Part shown: positions 28,298-34,065 of the stretch, one piece after another
Numbering within the stretch: the stretch's first letter is position 1
Layout of the letters: every line of letters begins with the position of its first letter
Source: JAGNHB01 sp964436005
GTDB taxonomy: Bacteria > Acidobacteriota > JAAYUB01
Length of the DNA: 34,065 bases
Direction: 5' to 3'
NCBI GenBank assembly: GCA_964436005.1
Contig: CAYTBK010000033.1
Location: forward strand, 1 to 34,065
Notes under the pieces: generated by a model
Databases searched by the model: none
The model's input: only the letters and a program-made list of their open reading frames with translations
What the model was told of the DNA's origin: nothing
Translations under genes and position numbers: made by a program

Positions 28298-29065
28298 ATG
28301 CCAAGGCGCCTGTCGTTTCGTTTTCTGCCCGGAAGAAGCCTGTTCCTGTTGCTGGCCCTGGCGGCTCTCCTTCCCGCCGCGCCGCTGCCCGCGCAGGAGA
28401 ACCCGCCGGCCGGGAGCCCCGTCATCAAGGTGGATGTGGAAATCGTCAACGTCACCGTCACGGTCCGCGACCGGGCGGGCAAGCCCGTTGCCGGCCTGGC
28501 CCGGGAGGCCTTCACCCTGCTCGAGGACGGGAAAAAGCAGGACATCGAGTACTTCGCCCGGCAGACCGACCTGCCCCTCACGGTGGGGCTGGTCATCGGC
28601 GACGGCGACCACGTCGGCGAGCGGCTGGACATGGCCGTCTCCGCCAACCAGCAGGCCGACACCCCGGTCTACGCCGTCCGGGTGTACGACCAGGACTTCG
28701 GCGGGGGAGGCGGCTGGAAGGACATCCTGCGCCGGCCGCCCCTGGGCGGCCCCGGTGGCGCGGGCGGGCCCGGCGGTGGACCGGGCGGGCCGGGGGGCGG
28801 CCCCGGCGGCCCGCGGCCGGGCCGCGGGGGAAAGAAAAACCTGCAGGAGATCTGCCGCCGGACGGGCGGCGCCTACTACGAGATCTCCGAGAAGCAGACG
28901 CTGGAGCAGATCTTCGCCGAGATCGCGGAGGACCTGCGCAGCCAGTACAGCCTGGGCTACACGCCCGCCGCCGACGCCCGCGACGGCTTCCGGAAGATCC
29001 GGGTGGAGGTCCGGCCGAAGGGCCTGCTCGTCCAGTCCCGCGACGGCTACAGCCCCCGGAAATGA
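28298..29065 (+). CDS. VWFA-related (Acidobacterial-type) secreted protein lacking the VWA core
   Basis: 255 residues. Signal peptide about 1-33 (ending PLPAQ). Residues 40-97 match the start of the TIGR03436 family (VNVTVTVRDRAGKPVAGLAR, FTLLEDGKKQDIEYF, DLPLTVGLVI). At about residue 100 the sequence jumps to GDGDHVGERLDMAVSANQQA, which corresponds to the family's late VWA segment (normally an S-D-G-x-D strand), followed by ADTPVYAVRV. Then come a Gly/Pro-rich tract (about 135-178) and the conserved tail GGAYYEISEKQTLEQIFAEI, LRSQYSLGYTP. About 100 residues with the DxSxS metal site are missing, yet the frame is intact. AGGAGGT stands five bases before the ATG. Function unknown; the lost MIDAS argues against metal-dependent binding. 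Confidence 0.85.
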   Translation: MPRRLSFRFLPGRSLFLLLALAALLPAAPLPAQENPPAGSPVIKVDVEIVNVTVTVRDRAGKPVAGLAREAFTLLEDGKKQDIEYFARQTDLPLTVGLVIGDGDHVGERLDMAVSANQQADTPVYAVRVYDQDFGGGGGWKDILRRPPLGGPGGAGGPGGGPGGPGGGPGGPRPGRGGKKNLQEICRRTGGAYYEISEKQTLEQIFAEIAEDLRSQYSLGYTPAADARDGFRKIRVEVRPKGLLVQSRDGYSPRK

Positions 29066-29210
29066 CCGACGGGTCGCCTTCGTCGGATTGCCGGTCCAAT
29101 GACTCCGTGCCTGCCGTGCCTGTCATGCTGAAAACCACGAAGAACCAGCCGGATGGCTTCCTTTCGTGACCTTGGTGCCTCTGTGGTGCCCCCCCGGCCC
29201 GCCCCGGCCG
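29066..29210. other. Intergenic gap between convergent genes with a dispersed-repeat fragment
   Basis: It contains AACCACGAAGAACC near 29135 and TTCGTGACCTTGGTGCCTCT at about 29162-29181, a diverged form of the TTCGTGGCCTTCGTGCGCCT module found elsewhere in the window. A weak hairpin (CCGACG/CGTCGG) follows the stop of the VWFA-related gene. No gene is present. Confidence 0.5.
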
Positions 29211-29933
29211 CTACTTCGCCGGCGCCGGGGCCGCCGCGAACCGGAAGTGGTCGGTGACGGGCCATTCGAAGAGGCAATCCTCCATGACCTGCCCCGCCCC
29301 GACGTTGTGCACGATCAGGGGGGTGACGCCGTCCGGGGCGCAGGCGGCGGCCACGATGCCGATGTGGGGCCGCCCCCCGAGGTCCCAGGCCACCACGTCG
29401 CCCGGCCGGTAGTCCGCCGGGTTCCCGCTGGCCGGAAGCCTCCGGCCGAAACGGCCGAAGTAGACCACCAGGTTGGGCACCCGCCGGTGGTCGATGTTGG
29501 GGTCGGGGCCGCTCAGCCCCCAGCGGTGCGGGTACCGGCCGAAGTGGGCCGCCATGTCCTCGTGCACGCTCTTCTGCAGGTCGAGGCCCAGCCGGCGGAA
29601 GGACCGGACCAGCACGTCGGTGCAGACGCCCCGGTCCGCCGGCACGTCGCCGTTGGGGTAGGGAATCCGGAAGTAGGACGGGTCGTAGGTCACCGCCCGG
29701 AGGGTCTCCTGCCGGGCGGCCTCGGCCAGGGCCAGCCCGTAGTCAGGCGTTCCGGCGGGCGGAACGGCGCCCGCCCCCTCGTGGCCGGCTCGCGCCCGCT
29801 CCCCGGGGGGCCGGGGCGCTGCCGCCCCGCCGGCGGCCAGTGTAGCCGCCAGGAGGAGCAGGACGGCCAACCCGGCCCAGGGCGCCCGGCGGCGTTTGGC
29901 CCTCTCTTTCGGCGTGAGGATATGGATGGTCAT
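29211..29933 (-). CDS. DUF1287 (YiiX/NlpC-P60-like) exported putative cysteine hydrolase
   Basis: 240 residues. An N-terminal hydrophobic segment (about 18-39) acts as signal or anchor. The DUF1287 (PF06940) domain spans about 65-235: YPNGDVPADRGVCTDVLVRS, LDLQKSVHEDM, WGLSGPDPNIDHRRVPNLVV, YRPGDVVAWDL, GRPHIGIV and IVHNVGAG, then EDCLFEWPVTDHFRF. Cys104, His190 and Asn210 are placed like the catalytic residues of papain-like NlpC/P60 enzymes, so a peptidase or amidase acting on the cell wall is plausible but unproven for this family. GGGAGG lies upstream of the ATG at 29933. It converges with the VWFA-related gene. Confidence 0.88.
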   Translation of the reverse strand: MTIHILTPKERAKRRRAPWAGLAVLLLLAATLAAGGAAAPRPPGERARAGHEGAGAVPPAGTPDYGLALAEAARQETLRAVTYDPSYFRIPYPNGDVPADRGVCTDVLVRSFRRLGLDLQKSVHEDMAAHFGRYPHRWGLSGPDPNIDHRRVPNLVVYFGRFGRRLPASGNPADYRPGDVVAWDLGGRPHIGIVAAACAPDGVTPLIVHNVGAGQVMEDCLFEWPVTDHFRFAAAPAPAK

Positions 29934-30038
29934 CGTTTCCCGTCCTCCCGTCTTTTTCCGGATAGACGCCGGGTTTTCCCTCCCGGTTCATCATCGGAAG
30001 CGCCTCGGCCACCGACCGCCACAAAATACACAAATTTT

Positions 30039-30044
30039 ATTATA
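30039..30044 (-). promoter_or_regulatory. Perfect -10 box upstream of the DUF1287 gene
   Basis: TATAAT on the minus strand sits in a very AT-rich stretch (30024-30070) just downstream of the small hypothetical gene. No good -35 is present at 16-18 bases. The leader to the ATG at 29933 would be about 100 nt. Confidence 0.4.
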
Positions 30045-30071
30045 TCTCCATCATATAAAAATATATCTGTT

Positions 30072-30479
30072 TCATGGCCTCATCAAGACAACGTGGTCAT
30101 ATAGGAACATGAAGTGGATGAAATCGTCACGGATCACCAGGTTTGGCTTCCTTCCGGTTTTACCGTAGGGGGCCGCCAACGGTTTTTCTTTCCAGCTGAA
30201 TCTGCCAAACGGAAGCCGGATGAACTCCGATGAGTTGGGTATGGTGATCTCCTCCGCTTCGGCATCGATCAGGAATAACCCCAGAATTTGATTCGCCTTG
30301 ACTTCCACCAGAAATCTCCTATCTGTCGATTGGAAAACCCTGGACTCTTCCGACAATCTCCCGTTGACGAAAACAGCCCAAGAAGGCTTTGCCAGCCACC
30401 AATGGCCCCGGGTGAAGAAAACAAGCAGCACAACCAGAAATGCGGCGCAGGCCGTGAACCAGACGACTCGTTTTCGCAC
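30072..30479 (-). CDS. Small membrane-anchored hypothetical protein
   Basis: 135 residues from a GTG start. RKR followed by a hydrophobic stretch (about 5-24) gives an N-terminal anchor; the rest (WAVFVNGRLSEESRVFQSTD, FLVEVKANQILGLFLIDAEA, EFIRLPFGRFSWKEK, FIHFMFLYDHVVL) looks like a small beta-rich extracytoplasmic domain. I do not recognise a family. AGGGGA lies about nine bases before the GTG at 30479, which supports translation. Codon use is less GC-biased than in the genes to the left, suggesting a different origin. An alternative reading as non-coding is possible but less likely given the clean frame and ribosome-binding site. Confidence 0.6.
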   Translation of the reverse strand: MRKRVVWFTACAAFLVVLLVFFTRGHWWLAKPSWAVFVNGRLSEESRVFQSTDRRFLVEVKANQILGLFLIDAEAEEITIPNSSEFIRLPFGRFSWKEKPLAAPYGKTGRKPNLVIRDDFIHFMFLYDHVVLMRP

Positions 30480-31047
30480 TTTGTCTGTTCCCCTTGCTCC
30501 GGCGCTTCACTCTCTCCGGATTTGTATGATTCACAAAAGACTGTTTTGGACGAAAGGACGGCGCGCTGCTTCGCCACCATGGACACTCGCTGAATTTCCA
30601 GTGCGGTTCGTGGGCTCGGCACTCAATTTTTCGTGAACTTCGTGCACCTCGTGTTCCAAACACGTCTTCCCGCGCGGGTCGGGCCGGTCGCGGCCCGGCA
30701 GGCCGCCCGGGCGATTCCAGGCTCCCCCTCCCCAGGCCTGCGGCCTGGGCTCAGGAATCCGGCGCCGGCGGCGCCGCTTCATGCGTCCGTGGCCAATCGG
30801 CAACACGAAGGTCGCAAGGGCCACGAAGGGGAGACCGGGCCTTTTGCCCATAGGGCCTGGATGTCCTCGCCCGCCTTTTGCCCGGAGGGCATCTATGACC
30901 ATAGCCGGAACCGTCTTTCCCGCTTCCGGTTGCCCGTAGGGCATCCATTCTCGCCAGGCGCGCAGGCCGCCGGAGCGCCGAACGCGAAGACGCCCGCCCT
31001 GGCCTCCGCGACGGGCCACAACCACTAATCTCACTATTCATTCATTA
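30480..31047. repeat. Repeat-rich gene-free stretch containing 175-bp repeat copy A
   Basis: No gene is supported. Apart from the 175-bp repeat (30630-30804), there are three related TTGCCC-NN-AGGGC hairpin motifs (about 30844, 30877 and 30929) and the 24-base segment at 30964-30987 shared with 6671-6694. A short AT-rich end leads into the next gene. Confidence 0.65.
30630..30804 (+). repeat. 175-bp intergenic repeat, copy A
   Basis: Direct copy of 33858-34032 with roughly ten mismatches counted by eye, all in the first half. It contains two perfect hairpins: CCCAGGCC-TGC-GGCCTGGG (30731-30749) and GGCGCC-GGC-GGCGCC (30761-30775). Shorter relatives of its left end occur at about 6765, 7351 and 29162. 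No coding capacity. Confidence 0.88.
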
Positions 31048-31728
31048 TTAGTACATTAACCCTTTGGAACGCTTAGAAAAACAAGAAAACCAAGCGGCGA
31101 TCTCCATAAGTTTTTGAGTGGATGAGGCTAACAAGGCATTGAGGGCAGAGGTCAACGTGCGGCCCTTGGCCGTCAGGAAGTACTTCCGCTGGTTCGACAT
31201 CTTGCGGATCAAGCCATGTTCGCGAAGCAGCCGGAGATGGCGGCTGATGCGGGCGGAGAGTTGCCGGGCGGATCCGTTCCGGGACCAGGGCGATACGGCC
31301 AGGGCTTCCTGCAGCCTTTTGTTGGTGATTCCCGAAACAACGTGTCGGGGGTCAGCCACCGCCAGCAAGAAGGCCCTGTCCTTGCCGGTGAGGTCGAGCG
31401 CCCGAACGAAGCGTCCCTTGTGCACCGAGGCCCGGGTGACGTCCTGGAGCAGGTCGCGCAGGGGCGTGTCGTCATGAAGGGTCGCCATCTTTTCCATGAA
31501 GCGGCGGTTGACGTCGGAAGCCACCTGAGTGCGGATCGGGATGTCCCCGATCCCTTTGCGCAGCACCATGCGTCGCTTGGTTTTGGCCTGCGGTTGGCCT
31601 TCCGGTCGGCGATGGACGCGGCATTTGCGTTTTATTTTTTGTGGTTTACGAGACCATCTGTTCGACTGCGAGCGCAAGACCGAGGCCGAGGGTTTTTCCC
31701 GCTTCGCTGAAAGGTCAGGGGACTCCAC
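31048..31728 (-). pseudogene. N-terminally truncated winged-helix family protein
   Basis: The open frame of 226 codons resembles only the C-terminal part of a large (about 400-450 residue) family found in environmental bacteria: KRRMVLRKGIGDIPIRTQVA, DVNRRFMEKMATL, KGRFVRALDLTGKDRAFLLA, HVVSGITNKRLQEAL, ARISRHLRLLREHGLIRKMS and KYFLTAKGRTLTSALNALL. The last part is a winged helix typical of DNA-binding domains. The family's first half is missing, and the 5' end abuts the metallopeptidase stop 46 bp away. The only start is a GTG at 31728 with no ribosome-binding site. The family has no assigned function. The recognition rests on memory of the motif pattern and should be checked. Confidence 0.55.
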
Positions 31729-31773
31729 GCATCGGCCTCCGGGCAGGTGAGGTCCAAACCGTCCGGTCCGTTT

Positions 31774-33351
31774 TCAACGGCTCAGCAGGACCAGATCCAC
31801 CCCGGAAGGGCCTTCATGGATTTTTAGCTTCGGTGCTTTCAGGGAAAACACAGGGGTAACCACCTCGGCATCCAGGAAAACGTCATCTCCTTCCTTTTCG
31901 CGGCAACAGATCGCCAGCGGTTCGTCCGACCCTTTCCATCGGGTATTCACGAACGTCAGCTTGAGATGGCAGAAATCCTCGACTGGCACGTCGCCTCCGT
32001 CAAGGTCGATCCCGCCCGCCCGGACGCGTCCGATTCCGTCCGGGTAGATGAAGAGATTCCTCAAGGCATAGCTGGCTTTGGCCTTCGCCGGTCCTGGAAA
32101 AAACCCCGCCGACCGGAAGTCGATGACGTATTTCCTCCCCCGGCGGGCTCGCACCGAAACGAACGACCGTGTCATCTTCGTCACGGCGTTTCGGCAACGG
32201 TTTCCGACTTCTCTGGCCCGGTAGAGCGTCTTGAAACGTTCCCGGGCCAGTTCCTCGTCCGCTCGGGTGAGCGGGAAATATCGCAGAAGTTCCTCCTCGA
32301 GCAAACATAACTTATCCGAAAAAGGGGCCTGCCACCCCGGCGCGAAACGCTGCAGAAGTAGGGCCTGGACAGCCCCGGACGAATAGCATCGATCGTGAGT
32401 GGCCAGCAAGTTAAAGGTATCTCTTCGGAGGCGTTCCACGACTTCGCCAAGGAGGGTCTTTGCCTGTCGAAATCCCGCATACCCAGGGTCCTCCTCCGCT
32501 TGCGGGCCTGGCTCATACCCTGCCGCCAACAGGATCAGTGCCTGGGCGGAGGCGTACGATGCCGTTCCCTCGGAAAGCTCGTCCAGTGCCTCCCGCTGCG
32601 CGTCGAGGCGGCTCATGACCTTCCGCTTCAAACGGCGGGCCACCAGGAAATCGCGGACTGATTGTTTCGAGAGTTCGGGATCCTTTTCTCGGAAAGCCTT
32701 CTCGAGGGCCATGCCCTCGATTGTGGAATAGAGGGAGTAGTTCGCTGTGGGGCAAAAGAGAAAACCCCCGACGGCCCTCCGCATGCCTCTTTCCTGAAAG
32801 AAATGGAATAGTTCATGGATGAAAACTAGAATCGTCCGTTCAGTGCTCCACCGTTTCTCCTCATCAGACGCATTGGCCTGAGCTTCGTAGGTGATTTCTA
32901 CCACGCCTACGGTCTTGCCCTTCTCCACCGACAAGCGGCCTGCCCCACCGCCCCATATTTGAAAAGGTCCACTCATGGTCGAGTCGGAGACCCGGTCGGC
33001 ATTCCAGAAGACGGGATGGCCGGCACATACCAGGCCGGTGGCCGCCTTGAAACCCGCGACCGGTCCCGGATAACCCGCAAGGACCTCGAGGCCGTTGGGA
33101 AAGTGAAACAGGAAGGGGGTGTCCCGGTACATCACCCATCCCGGCCAAATCCCGGTGGCCACCCGATCCAGAACCCGATGAGTTTCCTCTAGGTGACGGA
33201 GTTCAAGGAGGGCGGCAGGCGGTAAAACGAGGCAATCATCCATGGATAGGATTTGAGTCCCCGGGGAAACCAGGCAGAACGCCAGGCCAATCAGCGCAAC
33301 GTTTTTCGTTGACACAGGCAGAAAAACGGCTTTGCGTAGGTCCAAGAGCAT
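31774..33351 (-). CDS. Putative secreted zinc metallopeptidase (HExxH, gluzincin-like), otherwise unrecognised
   Basis: 525 residues from the ATG at 33351 (an upstream TTG at 33372 would add seven). A hydrophobic segment near residues 14-32 (STKNVALIGLAFCLVSPG) is a probable signal peptide. The central motif FIHELFHFFQERG (His179, Glu180, His183) is a classical zinc-binding HExxH. Two E-G-x-A sites downstream, IEGMALE (about 29 residues after the second His) and SEGTASYAS (about 78 after), could give the third Glu ligand, as in gluzincins. The C-terminal 150 residues are beta-rich and may bind substrate. I cannot assign a family. The promoter predicts transcription starting at or beside the ATG. 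The gene lies between two copies of a 175-bp repeat. Confidence 0.75.
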   Translation of the reverse strand: MLLDLRKAVFLPVSTKNVALIGLAFCLVSPGTQILSMDDCLVLPPAALLELRHLEETHRVLDRVATGIWPGWVMYRDTPFLFHFPNGLEVLAGYPGPVAGFKAATGLVCAGHPVFWNADRVSDSTMSGPFQIWGGGAGRLSVEKGKTVGVVEITYEAQANASDEEKRWSTERTILVFIHELFHFFQERGMRRAVGGFLFCPTANYSLYSTIEGMALEKAFREKDPELSKQSVRDFLVARRLKRKVMSRLDAQREALDELSEGTASYASAQALILLAAGYEPGPQAEEDPGYAGFRQAKTLLGEVVERLRRDTFNLLATHDRCYSSGAVQALLLQRFAPGWQAPFSDKLCLLEEELLRYFPLTRADEELARERFKTLYRAREVGNRCRNAVTKMTRSFVSVRARRGRKYVIDFRSAGFFPGPAKAKASYALRNLFIYPDGIGRVRAGGIDLDGGDVPVEDFCHLKLTFVNTRWKGSDEPLAICCREKEGDDVFLDAEVVTPVFSLKAPKLKIHEGPSGVDLVLLSR

Positions 33352-33357
33352 GAGCGC

Positions 33358-33386
33358 AAAATACGCGGGCAAGAGAGAAATGTCAA
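33358..33386 (-). promoter_or_regulatory. Promoter giving a probable leaderless metallopeptidase transcript
   Basis: The minus strand carries a perfect TTGACA -35 (33381-33386), an exact 17-base spacer and a TATTTT -10 (33358-33363). Seven bases past the -10 lies the A of the ATG at 33351. No Shine-Dalgarno precedes that ATG or any nearby start, which fits leaderless translation. Confidence 0.6.
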
Positions 33387-33857
33387 GAAACCGGAACCCT
33401 GTTCCTAGGGTGAATATGTTCTCACTCCGATCATTTTACCCGGCAGACAATTGCTGAATGTTCTGAACAAACCCTTCTACTATTCCTCTATTTGATTACG
33501 CCGGAAATCCATGATCATTTGTTTTATCTTTGGGATATCCTTATCCTCAATGATCGAAATATGCATCCTGTAAAAATTACCGTCTGAGGCGTGATAACCG
33601 GCAATATTTCTGGAAGGACTTCTTGACCTAAAATCGCATCAGCAGACTGTCCTCTCCAATCTGGTTCTCTGGGAACAGGAGAGAACCCATAGTCTCCTTC
33701 CCCGAGGAGTCCGGCCGGGGTATCCAGAGAAAGAGGTGGGAAAAGTTGCCGGGCAGGCACTACCTAACGTCAGCATTTTCTAGCAGACATATCAAATTAC
33801 GCTGCAACTTGTTTCCCATCAGACAGTCATAACGCAAGCGCCCGGGCCCCCTCCTCG
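33373..33857. other. Gene-poor AT-richer stretch upstream of the metallopeptidase
   Basis: Outside the promoter and the coding remnant at 33480-33638 I see no intact gene. The composition is clearly less GC-rich than in the rest of the window. The right end carries CAGTCATAACGCAAG (about 33824), also found at 6733, directly before repeat copy B. Confidence 0.5.
33480..33638 (-). pseudogene. Possible C-terminal remnant of a protein-coding gene
   Basis: A 52-codon open frame ending at TAG (33480-33482) reads protein-like: SPSRNIAGYHASDGNFYRMH, then ISIIEDKDIPKIKQMIMDFR and RNQIEE. It begins right after a stop codon without a start, so it would be the tail of a lost or frameshifted gene. A 78-codon frame overlaps it (33524-33760) in another register; a single frameshift could join parts of both. 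No family recognised. Confidence 0.3.
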
Positions 33858-34032
33858 TTCGTGGCCTTCGTGCGCCTCGTGTTCCAGACACGTCTCGCCG
33901 CGCGGGTTGGGCATGTCGCGGCCCGGCAGGCCGCCTGGGCGATTCCAGGCTCCCCCTCCCCAGGCCTGCGGCCTGGGCTCAGGAATCCGGCGCCGGCGGC
34001 GCCGCTTCATGCGTCCGTGGCCAATCGGCAAC
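33858..34032 (+). repeat. 175-bp intergenic repeat, copy B
   Basis: Direct-orientation partner of 30630-30804. It holds the same two hairpins (33959-33977 and 33989-34003). The sequence after 34032 differs from that after copy A, which marks the right boundary of the repeat; the left boundary is less sharp because the TTCGTG module recurs within it. Confidence 0.88.
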
Positions 34033-34065
34033 GCACCGGTCGGCCGGTTGATTCCCTACGGGAAA

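Noticed and set aside
33524..33760. 78-codon minus-strand gene
   Set aside because: GTG start without a ribosome-binding site, no family, and it overlaps the more protein-like remnant at 33480-33638 in another frame.

Overview
This window is GC-rich bacterial DNA that looks like a metagenome-type scaffold: it has two 100-base N runs, and one of them is flanked by an exact 55-base overlap. The best phylum hint is Acidobacteriota. It rests on a secreted protein of the 'VWFA-related Acidobacterial domain' family (28298-29065), an outer-membrane TonB-dependent receptor, an OmpA-type protein and a periplasmic propeller protein, and it is an inference only. The cell is Gram-negative. A hyp maturation cluster implies a [NiFe]-hydrogenase somewhere in the genome, although no hydrogenase lies here.

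Layout. 1-4847: an OmpA-family protein (minus, cut by the window edge) diverges from two consecutive histidine kinases; the first ends in an HPt-like domain without its histidine, and the second is membrane-bound and carries a receiver. 4970-6573: a 5'-truncated alpha/beta-hydrolase remnant lies head-to-head with a YcaQ/AlkX-type winged-helix DNA glycosylase. 6574-7699: a gene-free stretch made of hairpins and dispersed repeats, ending in a good promoter with a palindromic operator candidate. 7700-9712: a TonB-dependent receptor with a strong terminator hairpin. 9713-10171: a 121-bp tandem repeat interrupted by an N run. 10172-13886 (minus): hypF-hypC-hypE, with hypD, hypA and hypB absent. 13976-14683 (minus): an exported SYLF-domain protein.

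14833-27943 (minus) is the most distinctive part. Four tightly coupled genes encode, in transcription order, a membrane-anchored beta-propeller-like protein, a secreted VIT/VWA protein, a 2408-residue membrane-anchored TPR-type repeat protein and an exported protein of unknown function. Junctions are +4 bp, an ATGA overlap and +10 bp. All four carry export or anchor signals, so I infer one envelope complex: propeller and VWA modules as binding parts, the giant repeat protein as scaffold. No function is established from sequence.

28298-34065: a VWFA-related protein that has lost its metal-binding core, a DUF1287 putative cysteine hydrolase, a small membrane-anchored hypothetical protein, a truncated winged-helix family member and a putative secreted zinc metallopeptidase whose promoter suggests a leaderless transcript. 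The last two sit between two direct copies of a 175-bp intergenic repeat in visibly less GC-rich DNA. No tRNA, rRNA, CRISPR array, transposase or phage gene was recognised.
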